Shown here: piece after piece, positions 43,735 to 52,111 of the stretch
Layout of the letters: each line of letters opens with the position of its first letter
Position numbering within the stretch: the stretch's first letter is position 1
Origin: Thermoflexus hugenholtzii
GTDB taxonomy: Bacteria; Chloroflexota; Anaerolineae; Thermoflexales; Thermoflexaceae
Direction of reading: 5' to 3'
NCBI RefSeq assembly: GCF_018771565.1
Contig: NZ_CP076326.1
Coordinates: 2,604,001-2,668,000, forward strand
Length of the DNA stretch: 64,000 bases
Program-made: the position numbers and the translations under genes
The notes under the pieces: generated by a model
Database searches by the model: none
What the model was told of the DNA's origin: nothing
Seen by the model: only the letters and a program-made list of their open reading frames with translations

Positions 43735-44819
43735 CCGGCCGTTTGCAGCTCAGCCAGGCGACGGGCCTGATCGTCCAGGATCAGCGCCTCGATCAGCGGA
43801 TCCAGATCCCCGTCCAGAACCTCTTGCAGGCGATACAGGGTGAGATGGATGCGATGATCGGTGACCCGGTTCTGGGGGAAATTATACGTGCGGATCTTCT
43901 CCGCCCGCTCGGCGGTCCCCACCTGGCTGCGTCGGGCCTCGCGGACCTCCGCCTCCCGCTTGCGACGCTCCAGCTCATACAGCCGCGCCCGCAGGATGGC
44001 CAGGGCCCGTTGCTTGTTCTGGAACTGGGAGCGCTCGTCCTGACAGGAGACCACGATGCCGGTCGGGACATGGGTGATCCGCACGGCGGTCTCGTTCTTC
44101 TGCATATGCTGTCCCCCCGCCGTCCCCGCCCGGAAGGTCTCGATGATGAGGTCCTTGGGATCGATCTGGACCTCCACCTCGTCCATTTCGGGGAGCACCG
44201 CGACGGTGGCGGTGCTGGTGTGGATGCGGCCGGAGGCCTCCGTGATGGGGATCCGCTGGACCCGGTGGACGCCGCTCTCGTATTTCAGGCGGGAGTAGGC
44301 GCCGCGGCCGCGGATCATGAAGATCACTTCCTTGAAGCCGCCCAGGCCGGTTTCGTTGGCGCTGAGGAGCTCCACCTCCCAGCCCTTCCGCTCGGCGTAG
44401 CGGGTATACATCCGGAAGAGATCGGCCGCGAACAGGGCCGCCTCCTCCCCACCCGCTCCCGCCCGGATCTCCACGATCACGTTCTTCTCGTCGTTCGGAT
44501 CGCGGGGGAGCAGCTGCCGCAGGAGCTCCTGCTCCAGGCGCTCCTGCTCCTCGGTGAGCCGCTCCAGCTCCTCCCGGGCCAGGGCGGCCAGCTCCTCCTC
44601 CTCGGCGGTCTCCAGCAGCTGTCGGGCCTCCTCCCGCTGACGGCTTACCGTTCGATAGCGCCGGAAAGTCTCCACGATGGGCTCCAGCTCCTCTCGCTCC
44701 TGGCTGAGGGCGCGAAGCCGGGCGAGGTCGGCCGCCACCGCCGGATCCGCCAGCAGGGCCGTCAGCTCCTCATATCGCCGCTCCACCGCCTCCAGTTTCT
44801 CCAGCCATCGGCGCTCCAT
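43731..44819 (-). CDS. prfA: Peptide chain release factor 1
   Basis: 362 residues, the normal RF1 length. The catalytic GGQ is in [15 protein letters not shown]. The stop-codon-recognition P-x-T tripeptide of RF1 is PIT in [19 protein letters not shown], rather than the SPF of RF2. The N-terminal coiled-coil region starts [20 protein letters not shown]. It releases peptides at UAA and UAG. The overlap with plsC and closeness to rnc suggest one transcript. Confidence 0.95.
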   Translation of the reverse strand: MERRWLEKLEAVERRYEELTALLADPAVAADLARLRALSQEREELEPIVETFRRYRTVSRQREEARQLLETAEEEELAALAREELERLTEEQERLEQELLRQLLPRDPNDEKNVIVEIRAGAGGEEAALFAADLFRMYTRYAERKGWEVELLSANETGLGGFKEVIFMIRGRGAYSRLKYESGVHRVQRIPITEASGRIHTSTATVAVLPEMDEVEVQIDPKDLIIETFRAGTAGGQHMQKNETAVRITHVPTGIVVSCQDERSQFQNKQRALAILRARLYELERRKREAEVREARRSQVGTAERAEKIRTYNFPQNRVTDHRIHLTLYRLQEVLDGDLDPLIEALILDDQARRLAELQTAG

Positions 44820-44894
44820 ACACCCCTCTTCATCCGGATGTTCGATCGGCCAGCCGGTAGAGGCGCAACGCCGCTGCGCCTGCTCCTAACCCGC

Positions 44895-45740
44895 TTACGC
44901 GTCCTCCAGGCCCAGGCGCCGCAGGGCATCCCGGGCGGCCTCCCGGGTGGCCTCCCGTTTGCTGGTCCCCTGGCCTTCCCCGACCACCTCCTCCCCGATC
45001 CGCACCCGCACGGTGAAGCGCGCCGCGTGGGGAGGGCCCTCCACCGCCACCACCTCATAGACCGGCGTCTGGCCCCGCACCGCCTGGCTCCACTGCTGCA
45101 GGCGCCCCTTCGGATCGTGCCGCTCCAGGTTCTCCAGGGCCTGCGCGATGGCCTCCGGAAGCAGCCGGCGCAGCAGGGCCTCGGCCGCCGCCAGCCCGCC
45201 GTCCAGATACAACGCCCCCAGGAGGGCTTCGAAGGCGTCTGCCAGGATGGAGGGCCGGGTCCGGCTTCCCTCCGCCTCTCCCTTTCCCAGCCGGAGGAAG
45301 CGGCCGAGCTCCAGGGCCTCGGCCCAGGCCGTGAGCTGCTCGCCCCGAATGAGGGCAGTCCGCAGGGCCGTCAGGCGCCCCTCCGGCCAATCCGGGAAGC
45401 GGCGGAACAGCTCCGCGCTGACGACCAGCTGCAGCACCGCGTCCCCCAGGAACTCCAGCCGCTCGTTATCTCGGACCCCCTCCCCGGGGTGCTCGTTGAC
45501 GTAGGAGCGGTGGGTCAGGGCCTCCCGAAGCCACTCGGGGTTCCGGAACGACCAGCCCAGGCGCTCCTCCAGGAGCCGGAGCGAGTCTTCAGGGGAAGCG
45601 GGAGGCGCCCCTTCCTCCCGGACCGTCCCGGTGGATCCGGAGGGCGCCTCATCCGAACGGGTGGGGGACGGAGAGGGCTCCCGACGCCATCCCGGGAGGT
45701 TTTCCAAGAGGCGTCCCATCCGGCTACGCAGGATGCCCAT
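44895..45740 (-). CDS. rnc: Ribonuclease III
   Basis: 281 residues from ATG 45740 (AAGGAGGATCCTCCC upstream). A variable N-terminal tail of about 45 residues precedes the endonuclease domain with the signature NERLEFLGDAVLQLVV and the second acidic set ILADAFEALLGALYLDGG. A C-terminal double-stranded RNA-binding domain begins near 205 (PKGRLQQWSQAVRGQTPVYE) and ends TSKREATREAARDALRRL. It processes rRNA and mRNA. It lies 75 bases upstream of prfA on the same strand. Confidence 0.93.
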   Translation of the reverse strand: MGILRSRMGRLLENLPGWRREPSPSPTRSDEAPSGSTGTVREEGAPPASPEDSLRLLEERLGWSFRNPEWLREALTHRSYVNEHPGEGVRDNERLEFLGDAVLQLVVSAELFRRFPDWPEGRLTALRTALIRGEQLTAWAEALELGRFLRLGKGEAEGSRTRPSILADAFEALLGALYLDGGLAAAEALLRRLLPEAIAQALENLERHDPKGRLQQWSQAVRGQTPVYEVVAVEGPPHAARFTVRVRIGEEVVGEGQGTSKREATREAARDALRRLGLEDA

Positions 45741-45835
45741 CCGGGAGGATCCTCCTTCGGAATCCGAGAACGAATGATTCGCGTGATACCTCAACGGATG
45801 CTCGCCTTGCCCGGGATCCGGGAGGCGCACCCCTC

Positions 45836-45870
45836 ATCAAAACAAAAGGGGCAGATCCAGGATCTGCCCC
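45836..45870 (-). terminator. Intrinsic terminator downstream of tRNA-Gly
   Basis: On the minus strand GGGGCAGATCC-T-GGATCTGCCCC (45870-45848) is a perfect 11-bp stem, followed by TTTTGTTTTG. It is a textbook rho-independent terminator for the tRNA transcript. Confidence 0.85.
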
Positions 45871-45886
45871 CGTTTCCTTGCAGGAG

Positions 45887-45959
45887 AGCGGGCGACGGGA
45901 TTCGAACCCGCGGCCTTTGGCTTGGGAAGCCAACGCTCTACCACCTGAGCTACGCCCGC
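45887..45959 (-). tRNA. tRNA-Gly (anticodon CCC)
   Basis: 73-nt cloverleaf: acceptor GCGGGCG/CGCCCGC, D arm GCTCAGGTGGTAGAGC, anticodon arm TTGGC-TTCCCAA-GCCAA with CCC at positions 34-36, and T arm GCGGGTTCGAATCCCGT. Discriminator T; CCA not encoded. It reads GGG codons. Confidence 0.95.
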
Positions 45960-46070
45960 CCGCTTTCTCTATTTAAGAATTTAGCCGGTCCCTGCCGTTC
46001 TGTCAAATCCCCCCGCGCGGGCGGGGGACGGCCTCGCCGTGCCCCCGCCCCGCCCGGTTTCCGCGGCGTC

Positions 46071-46268
46071 TCAGCGCTTCGTCCGGAAGCCCAAGACCGT
46101 GTAGAGCGGGCACCAGCCGACCAGAGCGGTGAGGATGAAGACGACGGCGATGACGGTCAGGATGATGCCCAGGGTGTTGAAGCGGAGGACGAAGGCCGAG
46201 ACCAGGATGAAGGCGACCGCCACGATCAGGCGCACAATGCGATCCCAGCCGGCCATGTTCACCGCCAT
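46071..46268 (-). CDS. DUF2892 small membrane protein
   Basis: 65 residues from ATG 46268 (GGAGGTGGATC upstream). Two hydrophobic hairpins, IVRLIVAVAFILVSAFVLRF and GIILTVIAVVFILTALVGW, are followed by CPLYTVLGFRTKR, the YgaP/DUF2892 C-terminal signature. The function of this family is not well known; it is often next to rhodanese or thiol-redox genes. Here the disulfide oxidoreductase gene lies 26 bases upstream. Confidence 0.85.
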   Translation of the reverse strand: MAVNMAGWDRIVRLIVAVAFILVSAFVLRFNTLGIILTVIAVVFILTALVGWCPLYTVLGFRTKR

Positions 46269-46294
46269 GATCCACCTCCTGCGCACAAGGATGT

Positions 46295-47032
46295 TCAGTC
46301 CTCATCATCGTGGTGATGAGAGTGGGCATGACCCGCGGCGATGGCGTGGCGCATCCGCTCCCAGGCCGCCGTGGCCTTCGCCATCGCCTCCGGATCCGTC
46401 ACCTTCATCAGCTCGTTGATGAAGTAGCCTTCCGGCACGGCCCCCTCGATGTGGATGACCTCATTGATCACCGTGCGGGGCACCCCATAGACCCCGTAGA
46501 AATCCGCCAGCTCGGGGAACTCCATCGCCTCGATCATGTCCGCGCGGATCCATGGGCTCTCGAAGGCCGCCTGATGGGCCAGCCGGACCATCCGCGGACA
46601 ATACGGGCACGTGGGCGTGACGAAGACCTGGATGTGGACCGGCGTCTGGATCCGGGCCAGGCGCTGGCGGCTCGCCGGCGAGAGCCCCGAATCCCGCGCC
46701 CCCACCATCCGGATGTCCTCGATCAGCGAGCCGAACTCATAGCCGGACGGGATCCCGAAGTAGCGGATGCCATAGTCCTGGTCCCCCTCGATGACCACGG
46801 CCGGGACCTTATCGATCCCGTAACGCTCCGCGACCTCCCGGTCCGTGATCCGGTTATGGACCTCCAGGGAGATGCGATCGGAGAGGGCCGCCACCTCCTC
46901 CACCAGCTGTCGGGTCTCCCGGCAATAGATGCAATCCGTATGCTGGATGAAAACCCGCAACCGCACCGGATGGGGCAGATCGGCCAGCAGCCGGCGGACT
47001 TCCTCCCGGGTGCGCGCGTCCAGCAACGCCAT
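46295..47032 (-). CDS. Protein disulfide oxidoreductase (two thioredoxin folds)
   Basis: 245 residues from ATG 47032 (GGAGGAGGTCCGT upstream). Two tandem thioredoxin-like units: the first active site is C34-I-Y-C37 in HTDCIYCRE with KVPAVVIEG as its cis-Pro region; the second is TCPYCPRMVR with GVPRTVINE. A His-rich tail (HAHSHHHDDED) may bind metal. PDO proteins make or shuffle cytosolic disulfides and are characteristic of thermophiles. Its natural reductase is not next to it. Confidence 0.88.
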   Translation of the reverse strand: MALLDARTREEVRRLLADLPHPVRLRVFIQHTDCIYCRETRQLVEEVAALSDRISLEVHNRITDREVAERYGIDKVPAVVIEGDQDYGIRYFGIPSGYEFGSLIEDIRMVGARDSGLSPASRQRLARIQTPVHIQVFVTPTCPYCPRMVRLAHQAAFESPWIRADMIEAMEFPELADFYGVYGVPRTVINEVIHIEGAVPEGYFINELMKVTDPEAMAKATAAWERMRHAIAAGHAHSHHHDDED

Positions 47033-47089
47033 ACGGACCTCCTCCGGGGTAAGATACAGGCCCCGGCCCGCCGCCCTCTGAGGGAGACC

Positions 47090-47117
47090 GGATGGGGGGC
47101 GTTGCGCCCCCCATCCT
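47090..47117. other. Perfect GC hairpin in the 47033-47314 gap
   Basis: GGATGGGGGGCG and CGCCCCCCATCC are perfect 12-bp arms with TTG loop. It lies 58 bases upstream of the disulfide oxidoreductase start on the minus strand. A second weaker hairpin is at 47223-47250 (GGGGGCTT/AAAAGCCCCC). The 282-base gap contains no gene apart from the tmRNA promoter at its end. Confidence 0.45.
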
Positions 47118-47295
47118 CCCCCGTCGGAGGGCCCGATGGCGCGGACCATCCAGGGCACGTGCAGGCCCTGGAAAAGGGCCCTTCACTTCTCTTAGATGCC
47201 GGCGGTCTCCATGGGGTGACATGGGGGCTTCCCGCCGGGGAAAAGCCCCCTCCGGGAGGGAGACGCCCCATCGCGCATCCACACGCGATTTGCGC

Positions 47296-47301
47296 TATAA
47301 T
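47296..47301 (+). promoter_or_regulatory. -10 box of ssrA
   Basis: TATAAT in TGCGCTATAATATG, 14 bases before the mature 5' end of tmRNA. The -35 position reads GCGCAT and is poor. The box is perfect in a GC-rich spacer. Confidence 0.65.
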
Positions 47302-47314
47302 ATGTAATGCAGAT

Positions 47315-47696
47315 GGGGGCGAACTGGGCTCGACGGGGGAGGCAGATCGTCGGTGGCCGGTCGGGGCCGCTCGGACCCCGTGAACAACCCGAGCAAAAAA
47401 CAAGTGCCAACCGCGACTACGCGGCTCTCCCGCTGGCCGCCTAAGCCAGCGTGAGGGGACGGTCCCCCGATGAGGGGACCCGCTCGACCGGACCCATCGC
47501 CGACGGGGCCGGCTCGGGTGTGACAAAGTCGGCGTGCGGCGGCCCGGCGCCCCGGAGGGCTGCCTAAGATCGAAGGGGCTGGCCGGCCGGAGACCTTGCC
47601 GGTTGGAGGACCGGCCGGCGAGAGGAAGAACCGGATACACCGGTAGGCACCGGCGGTTGAATCCTCCGGACGCGGGTTCGATTCCCGCCGCCTCCA
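47315..47696 (+). ncRNA. ssrA: Transfer-messenger RNA (tmRNA)
   Basis: 382 nt. The tRNA-like ends pair: GGGGGCG at 47315-47321 with CGCCTCC at 47889-equivalent position 47689-47695, then A; the T arm is GCGGGTTCGATTCCCGC. The 5' part GAACTGGGCTCGACGG is the conserved tmRNA start. The message frame resumes at GCC 47406 after GAGCAAAAAACAAGT, giving tag ANRDYAALPLAA with stop TAA 47442-47444. LAA is the degradation signal. Several GC-rich stems (pseudoknots) lie between 47445 and 47670. CCA is not encoded. Confidence 0.95.
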
Positions 47697-47704
47697 CTGA
47701 AGCC

Positions 47705-47737
47705 GGGCGGGGCCTGAGGGGCCTCGCCCGTTTTTTT
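47705..47737 (+). terminator. Intrinsic terminator of ssrA
   Basis: GGGCGGGGCC and GGCCTCGCCC (one G-T pair) form a 10-bp stem, followed by G and seven T. It lies eight bases after the tmRNA 3' end. Confidence 0.9.
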
Positions 47738-47779
47738 GGAGCCGCATGTTGCGAATCTCTCCCTCATCTGGACGCTCGC

Positions 47780-48955
47780 ATGGGCGTGACCGATTACTAC
47801 GTCTGGCGAGAGTTTGAGGATCGCATCGGGAACGAGTGGATCCGATGGGCAGGCAAGCCCGGCCTGGAGATCTGGAGCCATGTGGACCCGGGGGTTGCGC
47901 TCATCGCCCAGGTGATGGAGATCGGGCCCCAGGATCACGTGCTGGATCTCAACTGCGGGGTGGGCTGGCTGGGGGTGCTGGCTGCCCGGCGCACTGCCGG
48001 CCGCATCGTCCTGGCCAGCGACCACGGCCTGGCGGTGGAGGCCGCCCGGCGCACCATGGCCATGAACGGCCTGGAGGGCCGCGCCCTCCTGATCCACGGC
48101 GATGGGATCCCCGGGCTCCAGCCCGGGACCTTCGATGTGGTCTTCCTCAACATCCCGAAGGGGAAGGAGGTGGCCCAGCGCCTGGTGCGCATCGCCGCCT
48201 GGGCCCTGAAGCCTGGCGGGCGCCTCTATCTGGCCGGGCCGAAGCGGGGGGGGATCGAAGGGATCATCGCCTACGCCGCGGATCTGTTCGGCAAGGCCCC
48301 CGTGTGGGCCTACGGCGGAGGCTACCGGGTGGCCGTGGCCACCCGCCCGCCGGACCTCCCCCTTGAATCCCCCGGGGAAGATTTCGTCGAGCGGGAGGCC
48401 ACCGTCCGGGGCCGAACCTGGCGCTTCATCACCCGACCCGGCCTGTTCTCCTGGTCCGCCCTGGACGAGGGCACCCGTCATCTCATCGAGCAGATGGAGA
48501 TCCGCCCTCAGGACCACGTGCTGGATCTGGGATGCGGGTATGGCATCGTGGGGGTGATCGCCGGCCACGAGGCCCGGGAGGGGCGGGTGGTGATGGTGGA
48601 CATCAGCGCCGCGGCCCTGGAGGCCAGCCGGCGCACCCTCTCCCTCTATGAGCTGCCCCACGTCGAGGTGCGCCTGAGCGATGTGATCGACGGGGTGCGA
48701 GGGGAGCGCTTCGACGTGGTGGTGACCAACCCGCCGATCCATCAGGGGTTCGGGGTGGAGCGAGAGGTGGCCATGCAGTTCGTCCACGATGCGCCCGCTG
48801 TGCTGCGCCCGGGCGGGCGGCTGTATCTGGTGGGAGCCGTGGTGCTCCCCTACCGCGCCCTCATCGAGCGGGCCTTCGGGAACGTGGAGATCCTCTTCGA
48901 CGACCGGCACTACCGGGTCTACCGGGCCATCCACCGGCCCCGCCGGTTGCGATGA
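47780..48955 (+). CDS. RsmC/RlmG-like tandem methyltransferase
   Basis: 391 residues from ATG 47780; the frame is open upstream only through tmRNA. Two class I methyltransferase domains are in tandem. The N-terminal one has GPQDHVLDLNCGVGWLGVLA, and its motif IV position reads FLNIPKGKE, so it is probably inactive. The C-terminal one has RPQDHVLDLGCGYGIVGVIA and VVTNPPIHQGFGVE, the N-P-P-(F/I)-H catalytic motif of 16S rRNA m2G1207 methyltransferase RsmC and RlmG. The two-domain layout matches those enzymes. Substrate is inferred from this motif. Confidence 0.8.
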   Translation: MGVTDYYVWREFEDRIGNEWIRWAGKPGLEIWSHVDPGVALIAQVMEIGPQDHVLDLNCGVGWLGVLAARRTAGRIVLASDHGLAVEAARRTMAMNGLEGRALLIHGDGIPGLQPGTFDVVFLNIPKGKEVAQRLVRIAAWALKPGGRLYLAGPKRGGIEGIIAYAADLFGKAPVWAYGGGYRVAVATRPPDLPLESPGEDFVEREATVRGRTWRFITRPGLFSWSALDEGTRHLIEQMEIRPQDHVLDLGCGYGIVGVIAGHEAREGRVVMVDISAAALEASRRTLSLYELPHVEVRLSDVIDGVRGERFDVVVTNPPIHQGFGVEREVAMQFVHDAPAVLRPGGRLYLVGAVVLPYRALIERAFGNVEILFDDRHYRVYRAIHRPRRLR

Positions 48956-48974
48956 GCCGCCGGGCGGACAGCGG

Positions 48975-50363
48975 CTATGAAGATTCCCGCTCGTGCCCTC
49001 GGAAGACCAGCCGCAGAGGGGTTCCGGTGAACGGGTAACGCGCCCGGATTCGGTTCTCCAAGTAGCGCTCATAGGAGAAGTGGACCAGGTCCGCGTCGTT
49101 GACGAAGAACACGATGGTCGGAGGATCGGTCCGGGCCTGGGTCACGTAATAGATCTTGAGAGGCTTCCCTTTCCGCGTCGGAGGGGGCTGGGCCTCCAGC
49201 GCCTCGCGGACGAGCCGGTTCAGCTCGGAGGTGCTCAGGCGCACATGGCGCTCCCGGTAGACCTGCAGGGCCAGGGGGAGCAGGGCCGGGACGCCGTAGC
49301 CGGTCTTCGCCGACACGAAATGCACCGGCGCGTAATCCAGGAACTTCAGGGTCCCCCGGATATGCTGGATGAACTCCTCCGGCTTCACCCGGGGCCGTCC
49401 CCGCTCGTCCAGCATAAGATCCCACTTGTTGACCACCAGGATCACGCTGCGGGCCTCATCCACCACCATCCCGCCGATCACCGCGTCCTGATGGGTGACG
49501 CCCTCCTGCGCGTCCAGCACCAGGAGGACGACGTCGCTGCGCTGGATGGCCCGCAGGGCCCGCAGGACGCTGTAGCGCTCGATCCCCGGCCGGATTTGGC
49601 CCCGCCGGCGGATCCCGGCCGTGTCGATGAGGATGATCCTCTTCCCCTCCCACTCGACAGGCGTGTCGATGGCGTCCCGCGTGGTTCCGGGGATGGGGCT
49701 GACGATCACCCGCTCCTCCCCCAGGATGGCGTTGAGCAACGAGGACTTCCCGACGTTGGGGCGCCCGACGATGGCGATGCGGATGCCCTCTTCCTCCTCC
49801 GCTTCGGCCAGGCCCGGCAGGGCAGCCACGATGGCGTCCAGCAGCTCGCCGATGCCGGTGCCATGGAGGGCGGAGATGGGGTAGACCTCCCCCAATCCCA
49901 GCCGGTAGAACTCCACCGCCGCTTCCCGTAACTCGGGGTTATCCGCCTTGTTCGCGGCCACCAGCACCGGCTTCTGCGTCCGCCGCAGGACCTCCGCCAC
50001 GGCTTCGTCGGCGGCGGTGAGGCCGGCCTGGACGTCCACCACCATGACCAGGACGTCAGCCTCGGCGATGGCGATCTCGGCCTGGGCGCGGATCTGAGGG
50101 ATAAAGGCGGCGGAGTCTTCCGCCAGAGGCTGGGCCGGCCGGAGGCCGGCCTCCGCCTTGGGAGGCAACACCTCCAGCCCGCCCGTGTCCACCAGGGTGA
50201 AGGCGAAGCCGTTCCAGATCACCTCCCCGTGGAGGCGATCCCGCGTCGTCCCCGGGCGTTCGTCCACCAGGGCCAGCCGCTGACCGATCAGCCGGTTGAA
50301 GAGGGAGGACTTCCCCACGTTGGGCCGCCCCACCAGGGCGACCATCGGCTTGCGCGTCGCCAT
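48975..50363 (-). CDS. der: Ribosome biogenesis GTPase Der
   Basis: 462 residues: two Era-like G domains in tandem and a C-terminal KH-like domain, as unique to Der/EngA. G1 domain one is VGRPNVGKSSLFN (near residue 13), with DTGG switch II and NKAD. Domain two has VGRPNVGKSSLLN (near 196), DTAGIRRRGQ and NKWD. The KH-like end includes LKIYYVTQARTDPPTIVFFV. It is needed for 50S subunit assembly. ATG 50363 is chosen by homology; the upstream frame runs through the divergent gene. Confidence 0.95.
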   Translation of the reverse strand: MATRKPMVALVGRPNVGKSSLFNRLIGQRLALVDERPGTTRDRLHGEVIWNGFAFTLVDTGGLEVLPPKAEAGLRPAQPLAEDSAAFIPQIRAQAEIAIAEADVLVMVVDVQAGLTAADEAVAEVLRRTQKPVLVAANKADNPELREAAVEFYRLGLGEVYPISALHGTGIGELLDAIVAALPGLAEAEEEEGIRIAIVGRPNVGKSSLLNAILGEERVIVSPIPGTTRDAIDTPVEWEGKRIILIDTAGIRRRGQIRPGIERYSVLRALRAIQRSDVVLLVLDAQEGVTHQDAVIGGMVVDEARSVILVVNKWDLMLDERGRPRVKPEEFIQHIRGTLKFLDYAPVHFVSAKTGYGVPALLPLALQVYRERHVRLSTSELNRLVREALEAQPPPTRKGKPLKIYYVTQARTDPPTIVFFVNDADLVHFSYERYLENRIRARYPFTGTPLRLVFRGHERESS

Positions 50364-50520
50364 GTTCCGGAACCGCCGGAAACCCGTGCTGGGCACCCCG
50401 TTGTTGAGCGGAGGATCAAACGGGCTGGGGATCCGCCCCGTGAGGCCCCCAGCCCTCAAGTTCATTATAATAATAAAGATCCAAGGGGACCGGAGCCCCT
50501 CATCCCGTCGGGAGGAATCC

Positions 50521-51333
50521 ATGCGCGAAATCACCGTGGCAGCTGTGCAAATGGACGCGCGTCTGAACGAAATGGAAGACAACCTGTCCCGCATGGCGGA
50601 ATGGATCGCCCGGGTCGCCAGCGAGCAGCGGGTCGATCTGATCGTCTTCCCTGAGCTGGTGACCACGGGCTACGAATGCGGCGCCCGCTTCACCGAATGG
50701 GCCCAGCGGATCCCCGGTCCCTCCACCCACCGCATCGCCCAGCGGGCAAGAGAGTTCGGGGTCCACGTGGTGTTCGGGATGGCCGTCCGGGAACGGGTGG
50801 AGACCATCCTCTACAACTCCGCGGTGGTGATCGGGCCGGATGGGGAAACCCTGGGGGTTTACCATAAGGTGCACCTGAAGGGGGAGGAGCGGCTGCTCTT
50901 CCGGGGCGGCTACCGGTTCCCTGTCTTCGAGACCGGTTTCGGATGGCTGGGGGTGTTGCTGGGGTGGGACCTCCTGTTCCCGGAGGCCGCCCGGGTGCTG
51001 GCCCTCAGCGGGGCGGAGCTCCTGGCGGTCCCGGCGGCCTGGGAGCAGCCCTTGCGGGAGGAATGGCGGATTGTGACCCGGGCCCGGGCGCTGGAGAACA
51101 CGTTCTTCCTGGTGGCGGCCAACCGCGTCGGCAAGGAGGTGACTTACGAGTTCGTCGGCGACTCCATGATCCTCGGGCCGCGGGGTCAGGTCTTCGCCTC
51201 CCTGGATGAGCCGATGGAGGGCTACGTGGTGGCCCGCATCGACCTGGAGGAGGTCCGTCGCCAGCGGGAAGAGCTTCAGGTCCTCCAGGCCCGCCAGCCC
51301 AACAGCTATCGGCTCCTGGCCAAGCCCTACTGA
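50521..51333 (+). CDS. Nitrilase-superfamily protein lacking the catalytic cysteine
   Basis: 270 residues from ATG 50521 (GGGAGGAATCC upstream). The fold is complete: E45 in LIVFPELVTTGY, K116 in GVYHKVHLKGE, and the nucleophile region LGVLLGWDLLFPEAARVLAL. The nucleophile Cys usually precedes the Y/W-D pair (I-C-Y/W-D); here residue 148 is Gly (GGG at 50962-50964). The rest is very well kept (SGAELLAVPAAW, RARALENTFF). Glu and Lys are present, so the loss of Cys points to a non-hydrolytic binding role or another chemistry. An assembly error is not excluded. Confidence 0.85.
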   Translation: MREITVAAVQMDARLNEMEDNLSRMAEWIARVASEQRVDLIVFPELVTTGYECGARFTEWAQRIPGPSTHRIAQRAREFGVHVVFGMAVRERVETILYNSAVVIGPDGETLGVYHKVHLKGEERLLFRGGYRFPVFETGFGWLGVLLGWDLLFPEAARVLALSGAELLAVPAAWEQPLREEWRIVTRARALENTFFLVAANRVGKEVTYEFVGDSMILGPRGQVFASLDEPMEGYVVARIDLEEVRRQREELQVLQARQPNSYRLLAKPY

Positions 51334-51370
51334 GCCGGGGCCCAGCCGCGCGATCGGAAACCAAGACCAA

Positions 51371-51476
51371 GGTTCGGGGCGAAAGCCCTTCCTACGAAAA
51401 ATTTGCTTTGTAGGAGGCTTTCGCCGCGACCCTTGCCTCATCGAAGACCGAAGTTCGGGGCCAGAGTCCCTCCTAC
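51371..51476. repeat. REP-like units, family 1
   Basis: A right half (GGTTCGGGGCGAAAGCCCTTCCTAC) at about 51371-51395 and a full unit at 51410-51476 starting GTAGGAGGCTTTCGCCGCGA and ending GTCCCTCCTAC. They fill the 51334-51508 gap. Confidence 0.65.
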
Positions 51477-51508
51477 AAAGATCGATCTCTTGCGAATGAG
51501 GACGGAGA

Positions 51509-52111
51509 ATGGGTGCGGAGCGATGGCGGGCGTGGGCGGAGCCGATCCTGGCCCGGCTGGCCCGCGGGCTGGATTCGCTGGGGATCCATCCGAACGCGGT
51601 GACGGTCCTGGGTTTCCTGCTCAGCCTGGGAGCCGGGCTGCTGGTCGGCCTGGGGCTCCGATGGGGTGCCGCGGCGCTCTGGGCCCTCAGCGGGCTCTGT
51701 GACGCCCTGGATGGGTCGCTGGCCCGCCTCTCCGGCAAGGCCTCCCCGGCGGGGGCTTTCCTGGATTCCACGCTGGATCGTTACAGCGATGGGGCGATCC
51801 TGCTCGGCATCGGGGCGGCCTGGCAACGGGCCGGCGCCCCGTGGGGCGGATGGGTGGCCGGGTTCGCGCTCCTGGGCGCCCTGATGGTCAGCTACGCCCG
51901 TGCCCGCGGGGAGGGGCTGGGCCTCTCCCTCCGGGAGGGCTTCTTCACCCGGCTGGAGCGCTTCTTCCTGATCCTCCTGGCCCTCCTCACCGGCTGGTAT
52001 GGGCCGTTGCTGCTGCTTTTCGCCCTCCTGGCCCACCTGGCCGCCTTGCAGCGGGCCGCACGGGCGCTGCGGATGCTTCACGCTCGCTCCCCTTCTGAGC
52101 GTTCACCGTGA
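51509..52111 (+). CDS. CDP-alcohol phosphatidyltransferase family protein
   Basis: 200-residue membrane enzyme with the CDP-OH motif D-G-x2-A-R-x8-G-x3-D-x3-D, read here as DALDGSLARLSGKASPAGAF then LDSTLDRYSD. About six membrane helices are visible (GLLVGLGLRWGAAALWALSG, AGFALLGALMVSYA and others). It could make phosphatidylinositol-, phosphatidylglycerol- or similar phosphates; the alcohol is not deducible. The ABC ATPase gene starts by a GTGA overlap with its stop. Confidence 0.87.
   Translation: MGAERWRAWAEPILARLARGLDSLGIHPNAVTVLGFLLSLGAGLLVGLGLRWGAAALWALSGLCDALDGSLARLSGKASPAGAFLDSTLDRYSDGAILLGIGAAWQRAGAPWGGWVAGFALLGALMVSYARARGEGLGLSLREGFFTRLERFFLILLALLTGWYGPLLLLFALLAHLAALQRAARALRMLHARSPSERSP

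Noticed and set aside
47090..47260. A small structured RNA such as SRP or 6S RNA
   Set aside because: Hairpins are present, but no conserved SRP loop sequence or 6S bubble was recognised.
46723..47697. Minus-strand frame crossing tmRNA and the disulfide oxidoreductase gene
   Set aside because: It runs antisense through ssrA structural RNA.
47534..47779. N-terminal extension of the RsmC-like gene
   Set aside because: The extension lies in tmRNA and its terminator; ATG 47780 is the first start outside.
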